The notes: generated by a model from the letters alone, not told the origin. A stretch of 64,000 nt of DNA from CAVWDU01 sp963840725 (GCA_963840725.1 CAWIZY010000016.1:930001-994000); one strand, 5' to 3'. Shown: positions 1 to 8,189, counted from the first letter of the stretch. Numbers and translations: made by a program.

Positions 1-625
1 TGTAAATGGACAGATACTGCTCGCTGCCCTGGATCTTTTCCTGGATCACGTGCGCCGCTTCGTGGGCAACGATGTGGACGATATCGTCCGGTGTAAACGT
101 CCGTGAGCCTGGTCGCAGCTCGCTCATATCGACCTCTGGCGTCCGGGTATACAGCTCTGCAGCAACCATTACATAATTGCCGTCCCCGGCCTGGCCGCCC
201 GCTCGCAGGCCGCCGATCACAAAATAAACACTCGGCATGGTATGTTTGGGAAACAGGGCCTGCAGGCGACCAAACATTGCGTCAAATTCACCTTCCCTGT
301 CTCTTATCACGTTCTCCACATTGCGGATCGACGAAAAAAACATGGGGTACTTCTGGACCGTTTGAGCCAAATACTCCGGCGATAGTGAGAAATGGTCCTC
401 AAAATTTTTGAGCCCTTTCGTACCCCGCTCAAGATAATCAGCGAAAGACGATTCATCACCACTGCCGAGGAAGCGGTCATAAGCGGCAACGAAGCGCGCG
501 ATATCCTCGTAATAATACCTTTGGCCGCCCTGGCGCTGTTCGTCAGCGGCCGCCGGCGGTACGGTGCTGGTGAGAAGGACGGCGCCGATCAAGGCCGTAC
601 CTAAACGCGATAAGTTTCGAACCAT
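1..625 (-). CDS. Secreted HExxH putative zinc protease, C-terminus beyond window
   Basis: An open frame runs leftward from an ATG at 625 to the window edge without a stop, giving 208 residues of an incomplete protein. The N-terminus (MVRNLSRLGTALIGAVLL, then TSTVPPAAADE) is a clear Sec signal peptide. Near residue 190 the sequence HIVAHEAAHVIQ contains HEAAH, the HExxH zinc-binding signature of metallopeptidases, so a periplasmic or exported protease-like role is inferred. The overall pattern (long helical N-terminal half, then VYFVIGGLRAGG before the HExxH) resembles DUF2268/GldB-type predicted Zn proteases, but the third metal ligand would lie outside the window. It is encoded in the same direction as the next two secreted proteins, about 70 bp downstream of them. 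Confidence 0.75.
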   Translation of the reverse strand, partial: MVRNLSRLGTALIGAVLLTSTVPPAAADEQRQGGQRYYYEDIARFVAAYDRFLGSGDESSFADYLERGTKGLKNFEDHFSLSPEYLAQTVQKYPMFFSSIRNVENVIRDREGEFDAMFGRLQALFPKHTMPSVYFVIGGLRAGGQAGDGNYVMVAAELYTRTPEVDMSELRPGSRTFTPDDIVHIVAHEAAHVIQEKIQGSEQYLSIY

Positions 626-692
626 CAAGCTTTTCCCGCGGTAGTTGTAAGTATTGAACCCGAAGCGGGCGTGAGTTGCGTGGAGTGGCCGC

Positions 693-1532
693 TTAGTCAC
701 CGCAGTCGCCAAAATGCGCTGTCAGCAGGTCGTTCCACTCCTGCAGCCCTCCATCACTGATCTTCAGCAGCCGCAGCCTGAAGTCACTGTAGCCCGGGTG
801 ATTGGGAACGGGAAACTCCGCGTCGACAACGAAGCCCTCTGCGGTGTCGAGCCAAAGGGTTCCGCCAGTGTCAACCCCGTCACTGGCACCGAAGGCCGTT
901 CCGGATAACCGATAGCGCTCTGTGTTTCGGGCAAGATGCTGCTCTGCACCGATGAAATTGGCTTCAAGATCACCCATCCAGATGAGCGGATCTGCCGCGG
1001 AAGGGTCAGCCCAGAGAAGTGCCATCCCGAAATCAAAGCCACCCTGACGATTGTCTATGTGAGGCGTTGCGACTGTCAGCGTGGCAAGGTCGAAATCAAA
1101 TAACTGCCAGTGCGGGTGCTTGATTGGCGCTTTATTGCGAATTTCCGCATTCGGAAGCTGTACCAGCATGGACAGCTGATCGTTGGCCGGCGTCGCCTCG
1201 AGAAAGGCAAACTCCGCGTGCTGGGCCTCCGGCAGCAAACGTCCACCGGTTATCTGCTTTGCGGACAACGTGTCGAGATCGAGCCTTGCGGTGACAAGCG
1301 CAGCGTTGACGCACAGGCCGTTCTCTTTGTACACCTCGAGCTCAGCCGTCGAGCGGCGGAACACAGTCACCCTCTCGTCGAGTGTGCCATCCCTGTTACT
1401 TCGCTCATAGTAGTAGATTCGTCCGATGCGGTCGTCCGCTCCGTCATGGGTCCAGGAATCGCCGGCAGATGCCGCCGCGATACTGAACATTGAAAGACCC
1501 ATGGCGGCGGACAGTGCTCTGAATAATTTCAT
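693..1532 (-). CDS. Secreted protein of unknown function
   Basis: Encodes 279 aa with a signal peptide (MKLFRALSAAMGLSMFSIAA, cleavage near ASAGDS). I do not recognise the family. The mature part is rich in Asp, Leu and aromatic residues, looks beta-rich, and has two cysteines (one at the extreme C-terminus, HFGDCGD). The start codon overlaps the stop of the upstream S41-like gene by 4 bp (1529-1532), so the two are almost certainly translationally coupled and probably work in the same envelope process. Nothing points to an enzymatic motif. Confidence 0.75.
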   Translation of the reverse strand: MKLFRALSAAMGLSMFSIAAASAGDSWTHDGADDRIGRIYYYERSNRDGTLDERVTVFRRSTAELEVYKENGLCVNAALVTARLDLDTLSAKQITGGRLLPEAQHAEFAFLEATPANDQLSMLVQLPNAEIRNKAPIKHPHWQLFDFDLATLTVATPHIDNRQGGFDFGMALLWADPSAADPLIWMGDLEANFIGAEQHLARNTERYRLSGTAFGASDGVDTGGTLWLDTAEGFVVDAEFPVPNHPGYSDFRLRLLKISDGGLQEWNDLLTAHFGDCGD

Positions 1533-2806
1533 AGCGAGTTCTCCCTGAGGTCAGCAAGTGCGCGATCCAGCACCGGGTCTCGTCCGGCCTTGTAATCGAC
1601 GAAAAGGTAGGGAATCCGTACATCTGGCTCCCGAAAGCGACGCTCATCGTTGACGTGCGACGTCTGGTAATACTGGCTGGCGTAAATAATCGGCAGTGTG
1701 GAGTGAGGGGTTATAAAAATGTTGGTCTCGCCATGGTGGTTGGGTCGGTCGGCGGTAGCCTGACCGTAAAACCGCGCATATCCCTGCGCCTCCAGTGCCG
1801 AAACTAGCATCACGGCGGCAGAGTGTGTCTGCCGACCGGTCATTACCGCCACACGCCCCCGCAGTAAGTCCGACGACCCGAGCGCATCGACGAAACCGGC
1901 GTTCAACTGACCATTGCCACCGAGACAGCGCCGCAGATCGATTACGAGGGACGGACGAGGCAGGGACTCGGCGTTGCGTACCGCGGCAAGGGCGGCTTCG
2001 CGCAACGTGGCATCTGCGTCGTCCCGAATTTCCTGGAATTGGAAATAGACCGCATCGCCCAAGATCTTGTGGCGCCAGGGTCCAGGCAAGGGCTGGCGCC
2101 AGAGCGGTACCGCTTGCGCTGCGGTATGCCATGCCTTACCGCGAGGACCGCCGTCCATGGAAAACACCCAGTCGTAGAGCTCATCGACACCCAACGGCAC
2201 GACTTCATGCAACTGTTCGCCGACGGTAATGCTCACACGATCGGGATTTGTCGATAAATCCAAAGCGTAGAGTAATTCCGCCTGCATCAGCCACTCGCCG
2301 ACAAATTCCGCTGATAAGTTGACTGCATCCTGTGGCAACAAACCAAGTACCCTGGATATGGCCTCGTCTGCGCTGGTACCACCAATGGCCTGAACACGCT
2401 TGCCAAGCAGGTCGCGATACTCAGACGTGGTGCCAACGACGTAGAGTCCGTCCTCGAACCAATCGAAGCGTATGGGGAGCGACCGAAAGCCCGGTCCGGG
2501 CGGCAGCCCGTCAAAGGGGAGACGATGCATGGGCACCCAGGTATGGCCATCGCCGACCATGGCGACAACGCGTGCCAGACCGGCTATACGCTGGCTGCGA
2601 TCCAGGTGTGGCAGTTGATTCCGATAATCCTGCACCGCTGCGTCGAAGCGATTCTTCGGGGTAAAGAAGTAGGGATCGTCATGCTCAGCGAGCAGAACTT
2701 GAAGAAATGCATCGATATCCGCATTCCAGTCATTCACTGTGTTGGCTATGGAAGAAGACGCCAGGCTCAGGCCCAGCACTACAAGAAAAGATGGTAAAAC
2801 GCGCAT
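1529..2806 (-). CDS. Secreted S41-family peptidase-like protein
   Basis: A 425-aa protein with a signal peptide (MRVLPSFLVVLGLSLASSSI). The C-terminal half has the layout of the S41 (C-terminal processing/tricorn) peptidase core: RPSLVIDLRRCLGGNG corresponds to the family's 'DLRxNxGG' strand, and GRQTHSAAVMLVSAL matches the region of the nucleophilic Ser. The middle part (GKRVQAIGGTSADEAISRVL) resembles the degenerate PDZ-like segment common in these proteins. It is the first gene of a pair with the downstream 279-aa secreted protein (4-bp overlap). Activity is not certain, because the Lys that partners the Ser cannot be placed with confidence. Confidence 0.75.
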   Translation of the reverse strand: MRVLPSFLVVLGLSLASSSIANTVNDWNADIDAFLQVLLAEHDDPYFFTPKNRFDAAVQDYRNQLPHLDRSQRIAGLARVVAMVGDGHTWVPMHRLPFDGLPPGPGFRSLPIRFDWFEDGLYVVGTTSEYRDLLGKRVQAIGGTSADEAISRVLGLLPQDAVNLSAEFVGEWLMQAELLYALDLSTNPDRVSITVGEQLHEVVPLGVDELYDWVFSMDGGPRGKAWHTAAQAVPLWRQPLPGPWRHKILGDAVYFQFQEIRDDADATLREAALAAVRNAESLPRPSLVIDLRRCLGGNGQLNAGFVDALGSSDLLRGRVAVMTGRQTHSAAVMLVSALEAQGYARFYGQATADRPNHHGETNIFITPHSTLPIIYASQYYQTSHVNDERRFREPDVRIPYLFVDYKAGRDPVLDRALADLRENSL

Positions 2807-3495
2807 AACAACCGGCCTCTGGACGCGAAGTCGAAATACTGAACTCTAGTCCAACTAAAGTGGGCAGGCCAGTGCCCTGCGACAAGGTGTTCGCTGCCGT
2901 CGATAAATTACCATGCGTTGTAGCCGCTTACGCAACCGTCAGCCCGCCATGCCATGGAACAAGGCGTCAAAACGGTACTCACAACTTGAAGGGCCTTTAT
3001 TGACAGGATTCGTCCATGAATACTTATCAACGCCATAGTTTTCCACCCGACATAATCAGCTACGCTGTGCCCAAGGCACTTCGTGGGGCCGGCTCTACCC
3101 AAAGCACTCGCTGCGCTCATTGGGCATGGCGGTTGCTTGAAAATGTGCCCTGGCCGCCCGGAGGGATTAACTTGTCAATACGGAGTCCGCCGACGCAGAT
3201 TTCCGCACTTTTTAAGTGGATCGCATCGACGTCGTTAATACCAATGAAGTCGGTCAGCGTTGCGCTGCCATCTATGGAGTTGCGGGTTGCTTTCTTAATG
3301 GCGGAGATAGAAGGTTAATCCGGATTAAGGGTGCGTACCTCCACTATAAGAATCCGTGCAGGTTTTGGCGGGTTTCCACGCGTAAAGGTGATGTCGCATG
3401 TCAATCGATGTTCGGGTCATGCTAGAGTGGCGGTCAAGAATCATGACACGCACCCTTCCAGACTTTCAATTGAAGGCAGCGAATACTGTAATATC
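2807..3495. other. Gene-poor stretch with an IS6-like remnant
   Basis: About 690 bp with no complete gene. It contains the IS6-type N-terminal fragment at 3016-3070. The remainder has short open frames without ribosome-binding sites or recognisable products, and I see no tRNA or strong terminator in it. It forms the left border of the accessory region. Confidence 0.4.
3016..3070 (+). mobile_element. Remnant of an IS6-family-like transposase N-terminus
   Basis: The first 18 codons read MNTYQRHSFPPDIISYAV. This resembles the conserved N-terminus of IS6/IS240-type transposases (typically M..YKRHRFPP(D/E)IISYAVWLY). Directly after YAV the similarity stops and the sequence becomes unrelated, so only a stub of the gene is left. 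No terminal inverted repeats were recognised. The match is short, hence the moderate confidence. Confidence 0.45.
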
Positions 3496-3867
3496 ATGAG
3501 CACGGAAAAACCGTCATCCAGTAAGTTCGAACAAGTCCGGGCGGAGCAACGCGAGTACAACGCCAAAAGAGCAGCGGGTTATCGTGAGCAAGCGTTGAAG
3601 CTGTTTCCTTGGATCTGCGGTCGTTGTGCCCGGGAATTTGATCGTAGAAACTTATCAGAGCTGACTGTACATCATGTCGATCACAATCACGGGAACAACC
3701 CTGGCGACGGTAGCAACTGGGAACTGCTCTGTATCTATTGCCACGATGAGGAGCACACCAAGTATGAAAACCTGGTGCGCTACGGCAGCACTACAGACAG
3801 CAAACCGAAAGCGGCAACCTACAATCCGTTCGCTGACTTGAGGACGAAGATGGAGGAGAAGGAGTAG
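3496..3867 (+). CDS. yajD: YajD-type HNH nuclease
   Basis: Encodes 123 aa from the ATG at 3496 (MSTEKPSSSKFEQVRAEQRE). A longer frame opens at 3331, but its first 55 codons do not look like coding sequence. The protein has the HNH plan: a zinc knuckle CGRC, the catalytic LTVHHVDHNHGNNPG segment, then NWELLCIYCHDEEHTKYE with the second CxxC and the final His. Length and motif order match E. coli YajD and its relatives, which are putative DNA-binding or nicking HNH proteins of unclear role. It is a monocistronic plus-strand gene at the edge of the accessory region. Confidence 0.85.
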   Translation: MSTEKPSSSKFEQVRAEQREYNAKRAAGYREQALKLFPWICGRCAREFDRRNLSELTVHHVDHNHGNNPGDGSNWELLCIYCHDEEHTKYENLVRYGSTTDSKPKAATYNPFADLRTKMEEKE

Positions 3868-4048
3868 CGGTCGCTGCCGCAATATGTCCAGACAGCCATC
3901 GCGCACGAGAGTGCAGGGCTAAACAGACCGCAGGCTCCATGCTTGCGCGGCCCCCCTCTGCGACCTTATTGAGAGCGTCTGTATGCAAAGGCGAAACCGG
4001 CTTGGGATGCCACGGTTTCGATACTGAAGGTCTCTTGCCTTCGAAGTT

Positions 4049-4861
4049 TCAGCCGAGGGTGAACCAGACGCGCTTCAAGGAGTACAGCGGGACCCAGGGC
4101 AACAGCACCGGAACGGACCGGACGTACTCGGCGTAGGCGGGATCGGCACCGTAGCGTTCGTTTTGCTTCAGCTCCAGGCGCTTCGTGGAGCCCAGCATGA
4201 TCAGTTGGATGCAGATGCAGCCTAAGGCGGCCAGCACCCATTGCCACCAGGCGCTGTAGGCGAACAGGCCCGCCAGGAAGTTGCCGATCCAGAACAGCAT
4301 CTCGCCGACATAGTTGGGGTAGCGAACCCAGCCATAGAGCCCCGTGCGGGCGAAGGCATTCGGGTCGCAGGCCTTGAGTCGTGCCTTTTGTCGGTCGGCG
4401 AGGGACTCGAGCGCAAGGCCTAGCGTCATGAGCGTTACTGCGACTCCGGTGCAAAGGAGAGCGTCCGCACTCAGCGTAGCCCCGGCGTAGGCCAGAAACA
4501 CTGCGGGCGAGAACATGCACACGTAAAGCGCCGACACCGATAGCCAGATCAGCACGCGGATCACCGCCGGCAAGGCCTCGGAGCGATCGGTCTGGTCCGA
4601 GACGGCAGCGCGATAGGCCGCCTCGCGTTCTCGTACCGTGAGGTAAATGCCCAGCCGCAGGCCCCAGATGAGCAGCGCCAGCAGTTGCGCCCAGCTGATC
4701 CAGGCGGGCGCCGCGTCGGCACCGAGGAAGACGACCGGCACGAAGACCACAATCGAGAAGGCGTAGCCGATGCTGATGAACCATACGGTGCGCAGAAATC
4801 CGATACTGCTGATCACCAGCGCGCACACTAGGAGTACCGCCAGGAGCGGGATCACCGTCAT
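4049..4861 (-). CDS. DUF1295 / ICMT-like integral membrane protein
   Basis: A 270-aa polytopic membrane protein with about six or seven hydrophobic segments, beginning MTVIPLLAVLLVCALVISSI. The C-terminal half carries the conserved block of DUF1295 and of the steroid 5-alpha-reductase / isoprenylcysteine carboxyl-methyltransferase fold: GLYGWVRYPNYVGEMLFW followed by ERYGADPAYAEYVRSVPVLL. Members act on lipophilic substrates in the inner membrane, but the substrate here is unknown. It stands alone, downstream of the TIR-FGE gene and in the same direction, about 70 bp away. Confidence 0.85.
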   Translation of the reverse strand: MTVIPLLAVLLVCALVISSIGFLRTVWFISIGYAFSIVVFVPVVFLGADAAPAWISWAQLLALLIWGLRLGIYLTVREREAAYRAAVSDQTDRSEALPAVIRVLIWLSVSALYVCMFSPAVFLAYAGATLSADALLCTGVAVTLMTLGLALESLADRQKARLKACDPNAFARTGLYGWVRYPNYVGEMLFWIGNFLAGLFAYSAWWQWVLAALGCICIQLIMLGSTKRLELKQNERYGADPAYAEYVRSVPVLLPWVPLYSLKRVWFTLG

Positions 4862-4934
4862 GGATGAAGCCTACTTGGCAAAATGCTGACATGGTCAGGG
4901 AGTCGATGAGTATAGGACCTAAGAAATAGCATAA

Positions 4935-5036
4935 TCAACACAGTGAACAGGGTTTCAGGCCGTTAATGCCCTTCCTGAAGTCGACCGCATCCCGGCACAA
5001 ATACACCATGGGCAGGTCGTTGGACGGGCGCATCAT
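4935..5036 (-). mobile_element. IS66 TnpB (Orf2) N-terminal remnant
   Basis: The last 33 codons of the TIR-FGE reading frame (MMRPSNDLPMVYLCRDAVDF, then RKGINGL) read as the start of an IS66-family TnpB protein, whose conserved opening is '(M)xRP...VYLCRDxVDFRKGINGL'. After GINGL the frame ends within six codons. The piece therefore looks like the leading edge of an IS66 insertion, most of which has been lost, and it donates a new C-terminus to the host gene. Confidence 0.65.
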
Positions 5037-6191
5037 GGCAGGGCCGCCGCGCAACACGCAGTGCGCCCCTGCGCCGCTCCCAACCCAAGCACTGCCATCG
5101 TCTGGAGCGTCTTGGTAGTTGTCGTGCCACGTGTCCGCAGTCCACTCCCAAACATTACCAACCATGTCGAATAGTCCCCAGGGGTTGGGTTTCTTTATTC
5201 CGACGGGCTGAGTTTTGCGGTTTGAATTGATACCGTGCCAAGCGAAGTCATTGGCCTTGTCTCCATCACTACCCCAGAACCACGGAGTTTCCGTGCCAGC
5301 CCTGCAAGCGTATTCCCACTCCGCTTCAGTTGGCTGGCGATACTCTCGCCCCGTCTGTTCCGAAAGCCAGGTAGCGAAGTCGTTTGCCTCGCGCCATGTG
5401 ACGTCTATGACGGGCCTATCAGCACGACCCCAGTTGTAATCTTTCTGCAGTTTGCGATCCGCTGATCTGGCAAAGCGATCATACTGTTCAAACGTGATCG
5501 GGCATCGCGCCATTGCAAACGGTTCGGTAATCATCACGCGATGTCGGGGCCTTTCGCTCTCAGGTGCATAGTCTTGGGCATCATCAGCCCCCATCATAAA
5601 GTCGCCCACAGGTAGAACGACCATGTCAGGACCTGAACTGCCGTCCTTTAGCTTGTCACTGAATACTTCTAACTTGTCACTGAATGCATTGGAATCCTCA
5701 ACATTCTTCTTCGAAACCTTCGGAGGTGCAGGGCGAGCATCCGTTGCACTCGCAAACTGGCGTTCCAACCCGTCGACCAGTTGTTGCAAGTCGGGTTCAG
5801 TATCTCTTCCGGGTCGCACGCGTGCGGCGTTCCGGTAGACCAGTGATGCAATGGCCGTGGGAAGATCATTCTCAGCAGGCAGTTCTGTGTTCCCGAGAAG
5901 TACGGGAATCACTGGAATTTCTCGTTTCAATGCAGCTTCGATTTCTATGCGGACAAAATCCTTGGGGTCGTTCGCTCTGCGTGCCAGTTCATAGACCCAC
6001 TGATTACCGATGACTGCGATCAGTGCCTCACAGGCGTTAACTTGCTCATCCAGGTAATGCCGAAAATCTACGCCAAACGGTATCGAGTCAACGTCAATTA
6101 CGGCCTCAAAGCGGCTCGACAGCGCATTGGCGACCAGATGCGCTTGAAATTCACTGTCCTGCCGTCGATAGCTGATAAATATCTTTGTAAT
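4935..6191 (-). CDS. TIR-FGE (SUMF1-like) fusion protein, 3' end replaced by IS66 sequence
   Basis: The frame is open from an ATT at 6191 to 4935 (418 codons). Residues 1-110 are a TIR domain: TKIFISYRRQDSEFQAHLVA, then DVDSIPFGVDFRHYLDEQV, a strand CEALIAVIGNQW and IPVIPVLLGNTELP, which is the standard TIR core. A linker follows (about 110-185). Residues 188-385 are an FGE-sulfatase/SUMF1 domain (MVVLPVGDFMMGADD, PITFEQYDRFA, YRQPTEAEWEYACRAG, GLFDMVGNVWEWTADTW, VLRGG). The usual domain end after RGG is missing and IS66-derived codons take its place. No ATG, GTG or TTG lies between the upstream in-frame TAG and the TIR domain, while a GGAGG sits 8 nt before the ATT. TIR-FGE combinations are known or predicted in bacterial conflict systems (NAD-cleaving TIR effector with a C-type-lectin-fold sensor); that role is inferred here. 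Loss of the 3' end makes inactivity possible. Confidence 0.75.
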   Translation of the reverse strand: MTKIFISYRRQDSEFQAHLVANALSSRFEAVIDVDSIPFGVDFRHYLDEQVNACEALIAVIGNQWVYELARRANDPKDFVRIEIEAALKREIPVIPVLLGNTELPAENDLPTAIASLVYRNAARVRPGRDTEPDLQQLVDGLERQFASATDARPAPPKVSKKNVEDSNAFSDKLEVFSDKLKDGSSGPDMVVLPVGDFMMGADDAQDYAPESERPRHRVMITEPFAMARCPITFEQYDRFARSADRKLQKDYNWGRADRPVIDVTWREANDFATWLSEQTGREYRQPTEAEWEYACRAGTETPWFWGSDGDKANDFAWHGINSNRKTQPVGIKKPNPWGLFDMVGNVWEWTADTWHDNYQDAPDDGSAWVGSGAGAHCVLRGGPAMMRPSNDLPMVYLCRDAVDFRKGINGLKPCSLC

Positions 6192-6199
6192 GTGCGGTT

Positions 6200-6204
6200 C
6201 CTCC
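6200..6204 (-). promoter_or_regulatory. Ribosome-binding site that sets the ATT start of the TIR gene
   Basis: GGAGG (minus strand) is separated by 8 nt (AACCGCAC) from the ATT at 6191-6189, which would begin MTKIFISYRRQDS, a typical TIR opening. An in-frame TAG lies a few codons upstream and no ATG, GTG or TTG follows it before the TIR core. ATT initiation is rare but known (infC, pcnB in E. coli). The alternative is a mutated ATG. Confidence 0.5.
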
Positions 6205-6230
6205 GCCTCTGGCTTTGCCCTCTAGTGAAA

Positions 6231-6280
6231 GGACTTCACACCTGGACTTCACACCTGGACTTCACACCTGGACTTCAGGT
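6231..6280. repeat. 13-bp tandem repeat upstream of the TIR gene
   Basis: Three perfect copies of GGACTTCACACCT (6231-6243, 6244-6256, 6257-6269) and a fourth partial copy (GGACTTCAGGT to 6280). The array begins 27 bp upstream of the GGAGG of the TIR-FGE gene, so it lies in the promoter/leader, where a copy-number change could alter spacing or transcription. Confidence 0.9.
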
Positions 6281-6527
6281 ATACAGTCCAGCGGATGACC
6301 TTGGTTTCGCGAGCGCACGCGGGATAGCAGCGATTAGCTGAGGTTTTTCCCGGTCAGGTACTGTTTGAGGGCACCATATTTACCACCCGCTTTACCGCCG
6401 ACCCAGCCCATAGCCGTCGATGCCAGGCCTATTGGTCTCTGTACGGGGTTTGACCTTGGGCCGGCGTTCGCGTACCAGCCCACACCAGGTTGTTGATTAT
6501 AATGTTCTGACCCCAAAAATTTATCAC

Positions 6528-6594
6528 GAAACCAGGGCGATGTATGTCTAGATCAAGCAACTCAATCACCCGAGGTGGGTGTCCTGCTTACTCC
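6528..6594 (+). repeat. 67-bp direct repeat, left copy (contains GGTGTCCTGC)
   Basis: Aligns without gaps to 8190-8256 at 53 of 67 positions. Shared blocks include AAACCAGGG, TGTCTAGA and GGTGTCCTGC. The two copies flank the orphan 462-aa gene. The GGTGTCCTGC core recurs around the RAYT gene at 9.9-11.3 kb. Confidence 0.8.
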
Positions 6595-6635
6595 CTACGA
6601 AGTCTCCATAACCATGTAACATTGTTATCTCGACC

Positions 6636-8024
6636 CTATAATCTCGGAAGAAGTAAACGTAGCTCACTTCCGCCAGCACGCTCAAAGAAATCATGGTCAT
6701 TGAAACATGGCCATTCACTGTGCCCCAGTGCATGGTGGACCGCGAGCAAGTTGCGCCGACAGGCACCGTTCAATGTCTCATAACGTCGACGAATGACCTG
6801 AGGGTCGCAGCCTATTCTATTTTCGATTGCCGCGTCTGGTGAATTCAAACAATGTGGCAGCGAAAGTTCCTTAACCGTCTTTCCCTCCCCATGGTCAAGA
6901 AGCAGTGCATATAGAACGTCTATGATATTTCCGAGGATATGGTGGGAATCCTTCTCCTCAACAATTTTTGCGTGACTTAAATCAAGCGCGCACTTTGCTA
7001 CCCGTTTGAGCATATCGTAGTCTTCAATATTACTTAAACCGCCATCGTCTCCTAGCTCAAGTAGACTCTTTGCGGTGAGGGCCTGGCTCAGTTTCACAAG
7101 TAGCTCCAAGCGCGAGGCAGCAAGTGTGTATGCATAAAATTGCTCCCAATTTCCCATCTCATCAAGCGCCCTCAAAATTTCAGGAGAGTCTGTTTCTCCC
7201 TCATAACTACCATTCATCATTACGTCAAACAGCTCGCAGATCAGCTTTGAGCTAGCGGGACACGCTTTACGGCGGAGTGATATCAGGACACCCGAAGAAT
7301 CAGCTAATTCATACAGTTTCTGGCCTGTCAGTGGATGCGGGTGCAGAGGAGTAGCATCACCTCTGACCATCAGTTGCCGCACAAGAAGATAGGGTGCAGT
7401 GCCTACCATGTACACCGCTGTCTCAGCCGCCCCGAGTCTGCCGTCACCGAGCGGGTTGTGTTTTCTCCTAGTCAAGTAGGCGGGCAGACTTAGCGCCAAC
7501 TTAGAAAATAAGTAGCTCTGAATCAGATTGAATCTTGAGCTGTCAAGCTGCCTCTTTATGATGTACATGTTTCGAAGTGCGGTAAGTAGTCCATATGCGT
7601 CTTTCGCTACCGGCATAACCAATCGCAAATTGGTCACGTTCATTGGAAGACCATTGCGCGAATCAGAGAATCGACAGGTTTCGTAGATGTTGCCGGAAAT
7701 CTCCCTGTAAGGGTAAGGCCCTGAATTGTCTTCGCCTATCTGACGACCGTTCCAGCAATGCAGAGATGACACAGCAGCCCAAGAATCCGATTCGAATTCC
7801 ATGTTTGTTCGACGGTATGGCGGTGGGTTTTTTATGGAGTATGCCCTCAAAGCCCACTTTAGTAATATTTTGTTTTCTTTAATCCTGCCTATCAAATACT
7901 GTCTTGGATTAACCATCACCCCTTCACTCCATTCCATAAAACGACACGTAAGTATGTCTATCAGAGCCAGCACGGGGAGGTATTGATTTTCGTCAATTAG
8001 CCAATGGGTAGTGAACGGGGACAA
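6636..8024 (-). CDS. Orphan protein of unknown function, 462 aa
   Basis: I do not recognise this protein. It has 462 codons (MSPFTTHWLIDENQYLPVLA to GGSELRLLLPRL), with possible later starts at MEWSEGVMVNP (residue 30) or MVNPRQYL. It shows no signal peptide, no transmembrane run, no P-loop and no nuclease signature. The composition is mostly helical with many Leu, Ala and Arg, and scattered conserved-looking patches such as NPLGDGRLGAAETAVYMVG and PLHPHPLTGQKLYELADSSG. The DNA appears less GC-rich than its neighbours, with many ATA, AGA, TTA-type codons. It lies alone between two 67-bp direct repeats and beside pseudogenes, which suggests acquisition by transfer. Function is unknown. Confidence 0.65.
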   Translation of the reverse strand: MSPFTTHWLIDENQYLPVLALIDILTCRFMEWSEGVMVNPRQYLIGRIKENKILLKWALRAYSIKNPPPYRRTNMEFESDSWAAVSSLHCWNGRQIGEDNSGPYPYREISGNIYETCRFSDSRNGLPMNVTNLRLVMPVAKDAYGLLTALRNMYIIKRQLDSSRFNLIQSYLFSKLALSLPAYLTRRKHNPLGDGRLGAAETAVYMVGTAPYLLVRQLMVRGDATPLHPHPLTGQKLYELADSSGVLISLRRKACPASSKLICELFDVMMNGSYEGETDSPEILRALDEMGNWEQFYAYTLAASRLELLVKLSQALTAKSLLELGDDGGLSNIEDYDMLKRVAKCALDLSHAKIVEEKDSHHILGNIIDVLYALLLDHGEGKTVKELSLPHCLNSPDAAIENRIGCDPQVIRRRYETLNGACRRNLLAVHHALGHSEWPCFNDHDFFERAGGSELRLLLPRL

Positions 8025-8189
8025 TTTGTTTGGGAGCTAACCGGCGGAAATAGGTCGTGGGAAAAAGGTTGGACACCCACCGAGCCAAGAAGAGCTGTAG
8101 TGATGCCCACCGAGAACATCTAGTGGCTTGATGCTTACGCTTTATGGTGGGCGTCCCGTTTCACGTGCCCTACTCTACTCAGTCGTCAG

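Larger units (their letters stand above)
6192..6635. other. Upstream region of the TIR gene, with repeats and no clear gene
   Basis: This stretch holds the 13-bp tandem repeats (6231-6280), a doubtful 60-codon minus-strand frame (6334-6516, ending GGKYGALKQYLTGKNLS) that begins only with TTG and may be the tail of a lost gene, and the left copy of a 67-bp direct repeat (6528-6594). No promoter could be assigned with confidence. Confidence 0.4.

Noticed and set aside
103..411. Plus-strand 102-codon frame at the left edge
   Set aside because: It lies antisense to the HExxH gene, has no ribosome-binding site and no recognisable product.
3966..4892. 308-codon minus-strand frame over the DUF1295 gene
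   Set aside because: It is a shadow in another frame of the 270-aa membrane protein, with an Arg/Gly-rich nonsense-like composition.
6231..6280. CRISPR-like array
   Set aside because: The 13-bp units are directly adjacent with no spacers.
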